From Lampris incognitus (Eukaryota > Chordata > Actinopteri > Lampriformes > Lampridae): 64,000 bases of DNA. Positions 50,190 through 61,948 of this stretch are shown one piece after another (the first letter of the stretch is position 1; each line of letters begins with the position of its first letter). The notes below the pieces were generated by a model. That model was not told the DNA's origin. It made no database searches and saw nothing but the letters and a program-made list of their open reading frames with translations. The stretch lies in NCBI RefSeq assembly GCF_029633865.1, contig NC_079217.1, positions 38,957,635 through 39,021,634 on the forward strand. Direction: 5' to 3'. The translations under genes and the position numbers were made by a program.

Positions 50190-51697
50190 TCTTGGCGGCT
50201 AATCTCCGCTACTAGCTGCCACTGAGCTTCGTTTGTGGACCTGGACTGACGTCTGATGCCGTTCACTAATGTGTAATCTTGCTGGGGTAGGTGCCCTGTT
50301 CTTGAGTTTGATGTCTGTGTGCTACTTGTAGTCGGCCAGACGGCTATATTTTTCGTTTCTATATTAGCCTATCTGGTCGTTTTTTTTTCACACAATAATC
50401 TGATCTAGGCCTAGCCTACATTATTGGACGCCAGTTTGGATAAGATCTGTGCGCCATTTTAAGGCCGTCTTCAATGTCCTGAAGAAGTTGCCAGTTTAAT
50501 AATATATATTATACATATTGTTATAGCCTATCTGGCTGTTTATTTATCTAGCCTAAGGTGTAGGGAGGTGAGGCTTTCTGTAATTCATTTCATAATACAT
50601 TTATCATTAAGCTAATTTTGTTGAGTAGGCTTATGTGTTTTTGTTTTCCCCCTCCCGACTCAGCCATATATTAGGCTATAATTCAATATTGGTCGCACTC
50701 CCTCTGGCTGTAGGCCTACTTCTGAATGTTATTATTTCCTGTGTCCTACCATGGAAGTGTGGTTTGTGTGAAAGGCCAAACACTCATTACCGTGTAAGGT
50801 TAGGTCAGTGGCTTATTAGCCTAGGCCTATCAATATTTTCGTAATAGGCCTACACTTTTCTCCGCCTCCGCCTGGGCTCTAGGCCTATAGCCTATGGTTT
50901 TACTTTTAAGGTCGATTGTTTTTGGGCTACTGTTCGTTGTGGCCTAATTATCTACATATACTGTTTAGGCCTATCTTTTATGTTGTTTTTATAGTGTGGG
51001 GAGGTGAGGCTTTTTGCAATTATTATTTTTTATTTCATAATACAGTATGTGTTTTTTTTCCCCTCCCGACTCAGGCCTAGCCATATATTAGGCTATAATT
51101 CAAAATTGGTCGCACTTCCTCTGGCTGTAGGCCTACGTCCGAATTTTATTGTCGATGGTTGTTTTTGGGCTACTGTTCGTTGTGGCCCAATTATTTACAT
51201 ATACTGCTTAGGCCTATCTTTTATGTTGTTTTTATAGTGTGGGGAGGTGAGGCTTTTTGCAATTATTATTTTTATTTCATAATACAGTATGTGTTTTTTT
51301 TTTCTCCCCTCCCAACTCAGGCCTAGCCATTAGGCTATTATTCAATATTGGTCGCACTCCCTCTGGCTGTAGGCCTACTTCTAATGTTATTGTCGATGGT
51401 TGTTTCTGGGCTACTGTTCGTAGTGGCCTAATTATCTTCATATACTGCTTATCTTTCATGTTGTTTCTTGAATATAATTCTGGTCGAATTTGCTGGATAG
51501 AAGCATTGCTTTGCATACCAGTCACAGCCTAGAGAAATGCAGGAACATCTCTATGCCTGTGTGCGCAATGGGGTTAATGTTATGTGGGTGGGTTTAGTTG
51601 GGGGTTTTTTTGTTACTGTTTTCATTGATGCATCTTTCACTCGGATGAATGCCAGGTCAGTGGTCTGTCTAGTCAGCCGTTTTTACACTCTCAGCCC
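50190..51697 (+). repeat. LINE inter-ORF spacer with tandem ~243-bp units
   Basis: Two units beginning 'atagtgtggggaggtgaggc' (50991 and 51234, period 243) are nearly identical. A third, longer divergent unit starts near 50560 ('gtgtagggaggtgaggctttc'). Each unit contains 'ggtcgcactYcctctggctgtaggcctac' and 'gggctactgttcgttgtggcc'. No reading frame spans the spacer. Confidence 0.85.
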
Positions 51698-54600
51698 ATG
51701 GCGATTCTAACATTTATTAGCCTTAATGCCAATGGTCTGAATCACCATAGCAAGCGTGTTGCACTGATGGAGGTGGTTCGTAAGAGGGGGGCAGACATCT
51801 TCCTTTTACAAGAAACCCACAGATTATCCTCTGATGTGAACGGACTAGCTAATAAATATTTTAAGGTTGTGGCATCATCGTGCGCAAACAGTAGAACGAG
51901 AGGGGTAGCAATACTCTGCCGCCACAGATTAAATATGGTTGTGCATGAGGGTTTCTCTGACGAGTCGGGTAGGATAACTTTGGTTAAGGTTTTTGTTGAA
52001 GGGCGACGTATTGCTCTTGTATCTGTGTATGCTCCTAATGGCTGTGTCAAAGACTTTTTCAATCTAATTACTGTCACTATGTTAAAATATTCCGATTGTG
52101 CTTTCGTTGTGGGGGCCGATTTTAACGCGGTCATGAATAATGTGCTGGACAGGTCAGGGAGTAGTGCATCGCATGATCAAAAGGCGGCCTCTGATATGCT
52201 CGTAAGGTGGGCTGATGAGGTGGGTGTGATGGACCTTTGGAGAGGGTTTAATCCATCTGCTAAGGACTTCTCATTTTATTCAGCAAGGCATAAGTCCTTC
52301 TCGAGAATCGATTATATTTTTGTTTCGCAGGGCTTATTCCAAAAATATTGATAATGTTATACTTGTCCCCATGACCCTTGTCGATCACAAAGCAGTGTTA
52401 GCTAAGGCCTCTATCCGCCCTTCTTTAAACAAGGCCCCTCGCTGGCGCTTCAACACCTCCCTCCTGAATGATGAGTCATTTAAGACACAGTTTGTGGCTG
52501 CTATGAAAGACTTTTTAGTTATTAATGTCGGATCAGTTGGTGACCCAAGGATTCTTTGGAATGCGATTAAGGGTTTTATTTTGAATAATACTACAGTATA
52601 TACTTCGACTCTAACTAAGGCGAGGGCTAGGAAGCTTTGTGATCTTGAAAATAGGTTTACCGCTCTGGACAGTCAGTTACAGGCCAAATACAGTGACAGC
52701 ACAGCCTTACAGCGCAATTTAGTTAAAAAAGAAATAAATTCTCTCCTTAAACGAAGAGCTGAATTCCAAATACACCGCACAAGGCAGTTTTATTATTTTA
52801 ATGGGGCAAGGCCGAGTCATCTGCTTGCCATGCGTTTGAAATCTAATGAACATTGTGTTGATATTTCTACTGTCAAGGATGCTGATGGCATAGTCAGATC
52901 TGATCCTGTGCAGGTGAACAAGGTACTCCAGTCCTTTTATGTAGACCTGTATGCCTCTGAGGTTACTCCAGATGCAGCCCAGCATAAAGATTTTCTAGAC
53001 AATCTCGTACTACCTCGTCTCACAGAAGAGGAATCTGCCTCACTGAACTCTCCTGTCACTCTGGATGAGTTGAAGGAGACGGTTAAGGCTATGCGCAGAG
53101 GCAAATCGCCTGGGTGTGATGGCATCCCCCCCGAATTCTATTTAACTTTTTGGGAAGTTCTGGGTCCACACCTTCTCAACATGATATTGTTTTCTATTGA
53201 TGAAGGGTCTCTCGCAAGGGATGTGAATATTGCTATTATTTCATTATTATTGAAGAAAGGCAAAGATCCCACTGAATGTGGCAATTATAGACCTCTTTCT
53301 CTGCTCAATGCTGATGTTAAGATTTACGCTAAAACTTTAGCAGGCCGCCTCCAAAATTATATGCTTAAGTTAGTACACTGCGACCAGACTGGGTTTATCA
53401 GAACAAGGCTGGCCTCTGACAATGTCAGACGTTTGCTCCACATTATTGACAAAGCTTCTAGCATTAGAACGCCTGCTGCTGTGCTGTCACTTGATGCTCT
53501 TAAAGCTTTTGACCGCCTTGAGTGGTCTTTTCTCTGGTCTGTGCTGGCTGCCATGGGTATCGGTGATCCCTTTATTAATATGATCAGGGTGATGTATGCT
53601 AACCCTACTGCTAGAGTTCTTACCGGGAAGACTTCTTCACCCTTGTTTGATATAGCCAGGGGCTCCAGGAAGGGTTGTCCCCTTAGCCCCCTGCTGTTTG
53701 TGCTCTCACTGGAACCCCTAGCACAGACTATTAGGCAGTCTGATCTCGTTGCTCCCCTCGTGCTCAATGGTACCTCTCACCTTATTTCGTTATACGCAGA
53801 CGATTGTCTCCTGTATGTAGCCGATGCCCCCAAATCAATTCCTCCTCTCCTGGATATTTTTGACCAATTTAGTTCCTTATCGGGTTACAGAATTAATTGG
53901 ACCAAATCAGCGTTATTGCCCCTGAACGAGGCCATGCGGTCGGCCGTACTTCCCCCGCTTGTTCCGATTGTAAGCCTCTTCAAATATTTAGGGATTGACA
54001 TCTTTCCGTCTCTGACAGTCACAACAAAATCTAACTTCGACTTGACCTTTAAGAAGGTCTCTGAGGACATGATTAGATGGGCTTCAATGCCCAATTCCAT
54101 TCGTGCTAGGGTTTCCATCATCAAGATGAATATATTGCCACGGGTTAATTTTGTTAGCTCTATGCTCCCTCTTCCGCCCCCTCCTCGGTACTGGGATAAA
54201 TTCCATTCAGCGATTACCAAATTCGTCTGGAAGAACAAGCCTCCTCGCCTCAAACGCATGACCATGAATCGTAACAGATCAGATGGTGGCGTTGCGCTCC
54301 CTAACTTAAAGTATTACTGTTGGGCCTACACCTTGCGTTCATTTACGACCTGGCTCGATCCTGGTGCAGAGGTCGCGTGGAAATCTTTGGAAGAAAACTT
54401 GGTTCACCCCATACAACTAGCAGATTTCTAATATTTCTACTGCCCAGTGTAGGAAACGATTTGGCCCCATCATATCACACCTGGTTGCGGTCTGGAGATC
54501 TGTGGAGTCGGCATGTAAGATCACCGCTAAGTGGAACGTCTGCTCTCCTATATTTTACAACCAAGGTCTCCTTGTTGATCGTCGTCCTATCCCGCATAAT

Positions 54601-55460
54601 AGCTGGTCCAGTAGGGGTGTACACTCTCTTGGTAATCTGTGTGATGACCGTGGTCTGCGCTCTTTTGAGGATCTCAGGAATCAATATGAATACCGGCCTG
54701 GTCTTTTTCTTTCTATCTTCAGTTGAGGGCTTCCATGAAGGCTCACGGGGTGCCGTGGCTCTCTTCTCTCCTAGTGCATCCACTTTATAGAATAATTAGT
54801 GAAAAGGTTAGTACTAGGGGTTTAGTTTCTGTGCTGTATGGCTTTATCCTGGAAAGAACATACAAACCCCTTGCGCTGGACACAATTTGGAGAACAGATG
54901 TGCCCGATCTGGATACTGAGTTCTGTTGGGAGACGGTGTGGTCTAGTATTCTCTTAGCGTCTAGGAATCCAGATCATCAGCAGATACACTATAATTTTAT
55001 ACATCGGACATATCGCACCCCATGACAGAGGTTTTGTATGAAACTTGCTGATAGCCCAAACTGTACACTTTGTTCGCTGAATGTGGTTGGAACCTTCTTT
55101 CATATGGTCTGGGAATGTCCAAGGGTGAAAGGGTTTTGGGAAATGGTTGCTGATAAATTGTCCCAATTTTTGTCGATTACTGTACCCGCTGAGCCTGCGG
55201 TATTACTTCTCAATGACTTCTCTGCACTACATGTACCACAAATCAAGCAGCGCATATTGCTTGTGGGACTCACAGCAGCCAAGAAGATGGTTGCTATGCG
55301 TTGGAAAGCTCCAGATGATTTGTCATCTCGTCATTGGTCCCTCTTATATCTGGACATTGTATATTTGGAGCTCTCGACAGCAAGGATCCATGGAGCAAGG
55401 GCTGGAACTATAGACATGTGGAATTCTGTGGCCGCTGAGTTGAAGAACTTTATTGACTGA
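51698..55460 (+). pseudogene. LINE ORF2 endonuclease-reverse transcriptase, 3-4 breaks
   Basis: Target-primed reverse transcription polyprotein. The AP-type endonuclease is 51698-52330: ISLNANGLN, DIFLLQETH (catalytic Glu), SVYAPNG, VVGADFNAV, RIDYIFVS, then LVDHKAVL where VDH replaces the usual SDH. A frameshift in an A-run at about 52335 leads to the reverse transcriptase frame 52320-54431: KSPGCDGIPPEFY, NYRPLSLLN, VLSLDALKAFDRLEW, GSRKGCPLSPLLF and the intact catalytic motif SLYADDCLLY. Frameshifts follow near 54420 and 54720, and a TGA interrupts at 55023. The C-terminal cysteine motif CTLCSLNVVGTFFHMVWECP (about 55068-55127) and the end AAELKNFID are present. Confidence 0.88.
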
Positions 55461-55655
55461 ACACTGACCGAGTACTGTATGCTGTTTCTTTTTTGCAATT
55501 TTTTCTGTAGTTTTTTTTCTTTTCTTTTCCTTTTTTTTCCTCGTTTGTGGGTGGGTTTCTGTTTGCATTATTGTTCATTTGTGTGTCTTGTTTAAAAAAT
55601 GCTAAAATAAAAAATATTTGATCACAAAAAAAAAAAAAAGAACAGCAGGATTACG

Positions 55656-55984
55656 AGACACTGGCCGCTGCCTTAGAACGACGCTTTGGCCAACGGGTCT
55701 CTACTGACAGCATGCGAGACCGACTGGCCTGCCGGCGCCGCCAAGAGGGCGAGAGCCTGGGAACCTATGCAGCGGACGTGCGCTTCTTTGCACATTGTGG
55801 CTACCCCACCTTTGATCCAGCAGCTTGTGACGAGTTAGCCCTGAGTGCCTGCATCCAGGGGCTCACCCCAGAGAGGTTGAAGGAGCACCTCCGCATAACG
55901 GCACCTACAGACTTCAAGACTGCGTTGGAAGAGGCAGAGAGGGTGGAGGCTGTGATGGCCCCACACAACCAACCAAGACCCTGA
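55656..55984 (+). pseudogene. Gypsy Gag, 3' part
   Basis: Continues the Gag interrupted at 49112: RRFGQRVSTDSMRDRLACRRRQEGESLGTYAADVRFFAH, then DELALSACIQGLTPERLKEHLRI and a stop at 55982-55984. A zinc knuckle is not obvious. Confidence 0.8.
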
Positions 55985-58900
55985 GTGCGTCAGGCTGAAG
56001 TCCACGCAGATGAGGGAGACATCGAAAGAGGGGTCGTCTGCCAGGCTCGTCCGTCACCATGCCGAAAGCAACCAGGCCGACGCCAACCGCCCATATCCCC
56101 CATTGAGAACTCTTCCCAGATCGGCAGAGTGGGCCACGCACATGGTCTCTATCTTTGTTGCTCCATTGGTGGACACCGCTGCTGGGCCCTTGTGGACACA
56201 GGGTCCACCATCTCCATTGTGTGTCCAGGGGTGCTGCCAGAGACAGAGTGGAGGCCCACCACCTGTAAAATCAGAACTATGACCGGGGAACTAACCGGCA
56301 TGCTGGGGAAGAGAGCACTGCAGGTGCAGGCAGGGAAAGCCGCAGCCACCCACGAGTTTTGGTTGGCTGAAATACAAGACCCTTGCATCATTGGGCTGGA
56401 CCTGCTGACTCGCTGGGGGGCTCTGGTCGATGTGTCGAGTAATGCCATTGACCTCGGCACTGAGACCCTGGCCCTCCGGCGCCGTCCAGAGAGGAAGGTG
56501 GGACGTATCTACATCCAGCCAACTCCACCTGTCACCACCACTGCCACCCGAGGGGATGACGACACTGCCCGGCCCACCAACAATGACGACGACCCTCATT
56601 GAGGCTACCGTGCCTCAGACACCCTCACTGGACAGTGTTGCGACCATCCAGGATCTGTATCAGCGGAGCAGTGAAGGGCTGGACCCTCAGCAGAGCCAAC
56701 AGCTGAAAGACCTGCTCCAACAGTTAGCTGAGATTTTTGCTGCACGCGAAGAGGAGTGCACCCAGACCAACCTGGTGCAGCACACAATCGACACTGGCAA
56801 AACCTTGCCCATTAGACTGCGACCCTACCGGTTAGCGCTTGCCAAGCATGAAGCTGCAGAGCAAATGATTCTAGAGATGGCTGCGGCCGGGGTGATAGAG
56901 CCATCCAACAGCCCTTGGGCCGCCCCTGCCATCCTGGTCAAAAAGAAGGACGACACCTGGAGGTTCTGTGTGGACTTTCGTCAGCTGAACAGTACAACTC
57001 GTAAGGACTCCTACCCCTTGCCCCGCATTGACGACGCTCTGGGCCACATTGCAGGGTCACAGTGGTTCAGCTCACTTGATCTACCGAGCGGTTACTGGCA
57101 GGTGGAGCTGGCGCCAGAAGCCAGACCCAAGACGGCCTTCACCATCGGCGAGCGACTAATGGAGAGGGTGCTGGCTCACATTCCCTGCAACCGATGCGTG
57201 GTTTAGCTTGATGAACTTTTGATTCATGCCGCTGACTTCGAGCTGGCCCTAGAGAACCTCCGTCAGGTCTTCCAAGTCATTCGGAGGCGGGCCTGCGCCT
57301 GCACCCCAAGAAATGTAACCTCCTTCGACGTGAGACCAAGTTTTTGGGCCATGTGGTAGGGGCAGAGGGCGTGGCCCCTGATCCTACTAAGGTGGAGGCG
57401 GTCGAGAAATTGCCAGTTCCGCGAAATGTCAGCGAGGTGCACAGCTTCACGGGGCTCATCTCCTACTACCCCAATGTTTTGTCTGCAACTTTGCCTTCAT
57501 TGCCAGTCCCCTACACCGTCTCACCGAGAAGGGACGGGAGTTCCACTGGGACGACAACTGTGCAGCCGCCTTTGCCTGGCTCCACACCGCCTTGATCACT
57601 GCACCCATCCTGGCCCTTCCTGATCCTAAGTGCCGCTTCATCGTGGACACAGATGCCAGCAGTGTGGGGCTGGGGGCCGTCCTGTCTCAGGAGGTTGCTG
57701 GGGGAGAGAGAGTGGTGGCCTACTACAGTCGTGTCTTGGGCCGCCCTGAACGCAATTACTGCATTACACGACGTGAGCTCCTGGCGGTGGTCGTGGCGTT
57801 CAATCATTTTCGCCCTTATCTCTATGGCCAGGCCTTTCTCCTGCGGACGGATCATGCGGCCCTGATCTGGCTGCTCAGCTTTAAGGAGCCCGAAGGCCAG
57901 GTGGCTAGGTGGATTGAAGAGCTGCAGAGCTACGACTTCGAGACCCAGCACCGAGCTGGGTGCCTGCACAACAATGCAGATGCCCTCTCCCGTCGTCCCT
58001 GCAAGGACTGCAGACATTGTGAGCACCAAGAGGAGCGAGACAGAGCAATCCTCCAAATGTCCACCATGCGGCAGGTTGAGCCAGAGGAGGCATGGCTGAT
58101 GGCAATGGACAAGCAGGAGTGGCAAACAGCGCAGGATAGTGATCCCACCCTGGACAGTGGGTCGACGCCAAGGCACGCCCCCACTGGCAAACTGTCTCTG
58201 CCATGTCGGTGGAGACCAAGGCCTACTTTTCCCAGTGGGCCACCTTGGCCCGGCGAGATGGACTGTTATACTGAGTCTGGTGAGCGCCGGGCCGGGGAAG
58301 AAGTGTGTGGCAGTTACTGGTGCCCAAGGACTGGCGCCAACGAGTGCTACGGGCGGCCCACGGCTCGGTGGGGGCAGGTCACTATGGGGTGGCAAAGACG
58401 CTGAACAAACTGCTCCAACGGTTCTACTGGGCCGGATGCAGGCATGACACTGAACTTTTTGTGCACCGTTGTGATGCCTGCACCGCCAAGAAAGGACCAA
58501 CTAGACGCTCCCATGCCCCTCTACAACAATATCAGGTGGGGGCCCCCATGGAGCGGGTCGGTGTGGACTTCCTTGGCCCATTTCCCACCACAGACAACGG
58601 AAACCGGTACGTCCTTGTGGCCATGGACTACTTTACCAAATGGCCTGAGGCGTATGTGGTCCCAAACCAGAGCGCTGCCACTACAGCCGAGCGGCTGGTG
58701 TGTGAGATATTCTGTCGGTTCGGTGCGCCCGAAGAAATACACAGCGATCAGGCTGTGTATTTCTTCGGAACTTCGAGGCACAGGTGTTCGCTGAGGTGTG
58801 TCAACGCATGGGGGTGAAGACCAGGACAACGCCCCTCCACCCCAGAGCGACGGACTGGTGGAGAGGTTCAATCGATCGCTCACAACACAACTCACTATTA

Positions 58901-59543
58901 TCACGTCAGACTGGGACTGTCATCTACCCTTGGTCCTGTGGCGTACCGGTCGGCAGTACAAGAAAGTACTGGGTTTACACCGGCCGCGCTCATGTTCGGG
59001 AGAGAACTGCGGACTCCTGTGGAATTAGCCTTTGGCACGCCCCCTGGCACTGACCTAACCAAGACACCCGGTTTCGATTTACTGCGGGACCTCCAACAAC
59101 GTCTGGCCGAGGCACACGAGTTTGCTCAGCAGCATCAGGAACAGGCAGGTGCGAAATAAAAGCGGGCGTATGACGCTCGTTGTCAGGGCCGCTCCTTTAC
59201 ACCGGGAGCGAAAGTGTGGGTCTTCAACCTAACCCGGAAGACAGGAGTCTCCCCCAAGCTCGCCAGCCAGTGGGTAGGGCCTGTGAGGTGTTGGAGCAGC
59301 TTTCGGATGTTGTGTACCGGGTGAAACTGTGTCCGGGGGCGGGTGGTAGTTCTGCACCGGGACCGTTTGGCACCTTACCGACCCTTGGCTGAAGAACCTG
59401 CAGATCAGTTTAGCCCACCCGGGACGGTCCCTCCTACACTCACAGGCTCTACCAACCGGACGGACAGTGGGGAACAGGGACCCGTGCCCCCGCGGCGGCG
59501 GAGAGGGCTTCCCCTTCGCTATAGGGACTTTGTAGTCGGCTGA
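55985..59543 (+). pseudogene. Gypsy Pol: protease, RT, RNase H, integrase, broken
   Basis: Protease: WALVDTGSTISIV and IIGLDLLTRWGALVD (56190-56430). Reverse transcriptase starts KTLPIRLRPYRLALAKHEAAE and runs through WRFCVDFRQLNSTTRKDSYPLPRIDDAL and WFSSLDLPSGYWQVEL. A deletion then joins AFTIG to ERLMERVLAHIP, and the catalytic YLDD position reads stop-LDE (57207 region). RNase H: CRFIVDTDASSVGLGAVLSQ and LLRTDHAALIWLL. Integrase: HHCC-like HGSVGAGHYG...HRCDACTAKKG, GVDFLGPFPTTDNGNRYVLVAMDYFTKWPEAY (Asp), HSDQ followed by a snap-back insertion (58729-58768) and shifted frames, then GLVERFNRSL (Glu). The tail is VVVLHRDRLAPYRPL and a stop near 59541. Confidence 0.88.
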
Positions 59544-59570
59544 GGACAGGCGACACGCTGGAGGGGGTAA

Positions 59571-59870
59571 TGTAGCGAAGAGGCTACCCCGTTAGAATTG
59601 TGCCCTACTGTTTTACCCATCAGGCAATGCGTTCAGATTGTCAGTTATTAAATGTTTTGTAAGTGTTTTATGTGGTTTAATGCGTTTATGTGATTACTAT
59701 TTGGTGTGGGGTAATTGTAGTTGTCATTCTGTTGTGTTGTGTAACTTTGGTACTTAAACTCTGATCAACTTTGTTGTTCGTGTAGATAAGTCCCATGTAT
59801 TGTGTATCTGCGTGAGTTCAATAAGGGAAACTGAAAAGTTACTTTTTTCATTACTTCTACGTTCGCCACA
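59571..59870 (+). repeat. Gypsy 3' LTR
   Basis: A 300-bp LTR from TGTAGCGAAG to GTTCGCCACA, nearly identical to the 5' LTR apart from small indels and the 60-bp insert in the latter. Confidence 0.9.
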
Positions 59871-60125
59871 ATATGTATGTTGTATTATGATTGTTTTTTT
59901 TTCTATAAAATAAAAGGGAAAAAGAGTTTGAATCCAAAATATTGCCATGTAACAGGGGTCGCGTTTTTTTGCCATCAGCTCTAACCTGCTCGTTGTCATC
60001 GATATCCACTATTTACTTCTTTCTGGTCTGCACACAGCACACCGGGTAGTCATGTGACCGTAGACTGCACACGCTTCGCTGCCTATACAGAGACTGATTG
60101 GTCATCTCTTAATTTTGGACGTAGA
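59871..60125. other. Flank between gypsy 3' LTR and SINE fragment
   Basis: Begins with the target duplication ATAT. Otherwise AT-rich, nothing recognised. Confidence 0.4.
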
Positions 60126-60236
60126 TATGCCGACTTGTCCAGGGTTTCTCCGTGCCTGCCGCACTGCTGGGATGTGCTCCAGCATCCCTGCGACCCTGAG
60201 TAAGGATAAGCGGTTTGGATAATGGATGGACGGATA
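60126..60236 (+). repeat. SINE 3' fragment
   Basis: 'cttgtccagggtttctccgtgcctgccgc...gcgaccctgagtaaggataagcggtttggataatggatgga' is the 3' third of the SINE family at 23010-23372. Confidence 0.65.
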
Positions 60237-60655
60237 TGCGGACTGCAAACATACAGACGTTCACACACGCACATTTTATTATTTAATTAAATCGCAGCCT
60301 TTTGCGGTTATATAATTGCACAGGCGGACATTGCGATTGCGATTAGATTAATCGTGCAGTACTAGTTCATGTGAAACAGGGTTGCGATTTTTGATACCAG
60401 AGAATCAACCTGTGTCTTGCATGAATGTTGCTATCGGCTCGAGTAAAGCAAAGTATCGAAAGTGTTTGTCAATGTCTGACCGGGCATTTTCAATCTGCTC
60501 TGTGTACCGCGCACTGTAAAGTTTCGTGCGTTCCTTTTACTGCTCCTGTTCACTTGCGATATTTTGGAAGTTGCCCAAATCGTGGTTCTGCTGCTTTGAA
60601 GGCAGCAGTTGGAGTTTTCATTTGAAAGCTTTAACTGAGCTGATCATGTTGGCCA
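60237..60655. other. Unassigned stretch
   Basis: No recognised gene. Given the hAT fragment directly to its right, part of this may be the same decayed element. Confidence 0.3.
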
Positions 60656-60920
60656 CAGTTTAGTCTTTTCCTTGCAGCTCCCAATTAAACTTATTCAGCA
60701 TGTAGGTCAGATTTGTTAAAAATGCAAAATCTAGTAGCCACTGATCATCAAATTGTTTGTATCCTGTATGTCTAGCGCCAAGGAGAAATCCCCTCATCTC
60801 CGGTAGAAGCTCTCGAAATCTTTGCAAGAATTTGCCCCTACGCGGCCATCTGACGTCGGTGTAGCTAGAGGTCCTTATGGTTGCAGTCAGCCTTCTCCAG
60901 ATATGCACGAAATAGCCGTC
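60656..60920 (-). pseudogene. hAT transposase internal fragment
   Basis: The minus-strand frame reads YTDVRWPRRGKFLQRFRELLPEMRGFL and DQWLLDFAFLTNLTYMLNKFNWELQGKD, the central part of GTF2IRD2-like hAT transposases (usual form YTDVRWLSRG...WLxDLAFLTDLT). Both ends of the protein are missing here. It may come from the same family as the C-terminal piece at 42783-43275. Confidence 0.65.
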
Positions 60921-60966
60921 TCTGAAGAGATATAGCCCGACTAGAACAGGCGATTTTCACCGACAC

Positions 60967-61142
60967 TGTAATGGTATGAGTGACGTAAAGCAGAGCGGGA
61001 TAGCCGTAAAGGGGGTTGTACGTGGGCGACTGTGATATGTGAACGTAGTGCTTGAGTTACGCTAAGTAAAGTTAACAAAACGAAAAACCTAAGACTGGAC
61101 GTTGGATTATTTTTACAATAAACACCAAAAGGGTGTGTTACA
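60967..61142 (+). repeat. Putative 5' LTR of second gypsy element
   Basis: A TG...CA-bounded 176-bp segment (TGTAATGGTATGAG to GGGTGTGTTACA) with AATAAAC near its end, followed by 'cggtgttagaagtggcag', which resembles a primer-binding site next to a gypsy LTR. The matching 3' LTR would be outside the window, so this is provisional. Confidence 0.55.
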
Positions 61143-61167
61143 CGGTGTTAGAAGTGGCAGAAAGAAG

Positions 61168-61948
61168 ATGGTAAAGTTTAATCCACCGGAGAATTTCTGC
61201 TTCGAAAATAGGCGGAGTGGGTGGTCTGGAAGAAACGCTTCACGCGCTATCGGACAGCTACAAAGCTAGATAAAGAGGATGGAGGCATGCAAGTAAGCAC
61301 TCTTATCTATGCATTTGGTGGCGAGGCAGAAAATATATTTAGTTCGTTCACTTTTGAGGAAGGTGGGGACACAGACTATGGGGTGGTTATGGAGAAGTTT
61401 GACACCTACTTCATACCGAAGTTTAATGTCATTCACGAGACAACCTGTTTTTACAGTGGGTGCAGCGCGCAGGGGAGAGAGTGGAGACATTTATTCGCGC
61501 TCTTTATGAGGTTTTGGAGCACTGTGATTTCGGAGCTAAACGTGAGGAACACATTAGGGACCAAATCTTGGTAGGAATCCAGGATAAGGAACTGTCTCGC
61601 AAGCTACAACTAAGCCCGAACCTCATCCTGGAGATGACGGTGCAGGAAACGCGTCAACTGGAGGAGGTGAAAACCCAGGTTAGCCAACAAAGTGAGGGGA
61701 CATGCACCATACAGGAGGTAGCGCAGGGGCATGCAAAGCACAGAAAATGGCAGGAAAAAAAAGACAGGGAGAGGGGCTTCAAAGACAAAACGTGCAGTAG
61801 ATGTGGTAAAGCAATGCACAAGAAACAAGATAAATGCCCCGCAGCCAAGTCCACGTGCCACAGGTGCAAGAAAACGGGACATTGGGAAAGGATGTGCAAA
61901 AGCAAACTGGTCAGTGAAGTCACAGAGGGTGAAGGGGATGCATCTTAG
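61168..61948 (+). pseudogene. Gag of second gypsy element, frameshifted
   Basis: Starts MVKFNPPENFCFEN, then shifts frame near 61212 into VWKKRFTRYRTATKL and GGEAENIFSSF. A second shift near 61460 leads to ERVETFIRALYEVLEHCDFGAKREEHIRDQILVGIQD. Two CCHC zinc knuckles follow: CSRCGKAMHKKQDKCPA and CHRCKKTGHWERMC. It ends DAS and a stop at 61946-61948. The zinc knuckles and the EHIRDQILVGIQD block are typical of gypsy Gag in fish and invertebrates. Confidence 0.82.

Larger units (their letters stand above)
49113..55639 (+). mobile_element. Full-length L1/Tx1-type LINE inserted in gypsy Gag
   Basis: A 6.5-kb insert bounded by a perfect 16-base target duplication GAACAGCAGGATTACG (49097-49112; 55640-55655) and ending in a poly(A) tail of at least 13 bases. 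It holds ORF1 (49281-50189), a 1.5-kb inter-ORF spacer with tandem units, and ORF2 (51698-55460). The perfect duplication and long tail indicate a recent insertion, though ORF2 already has frameshifts and a stop. Confidence 0.93.
48217..59870 (+). mobile_element. Ty3/gypsy retrotransposon, split by an L1/Tx1-type LINE
   Basis: LTRs at 48217-48614 and 59571-59870 start TGTAGCGAAGAGG and end GCCACA. The 3' LTR is preceded by a purine tract (GGAGGGGGTAA), and ATAT flanks both outer ends as a 4-base target duplication. Internal order is Gag, protease, reverse transcriptase, RNase H, integrase, the Ty3/gypsy order. A LINE (49113-55639) interrupts Gag. Without it the element would be about 5.1 kb. 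Coding regions contain stops, a 14-bp tandem duplication, a reverse-transcriptase deletion and a snap-back insertion, so it is dead. Confidence 0.92.

Noticed and set aside
55914-58904. Long minus-strand frames opposite gypsy pol (for example 57511-58500)
   Set aside because: They are antisense shadows of GC-rich pol coding and show no recognisable domain.
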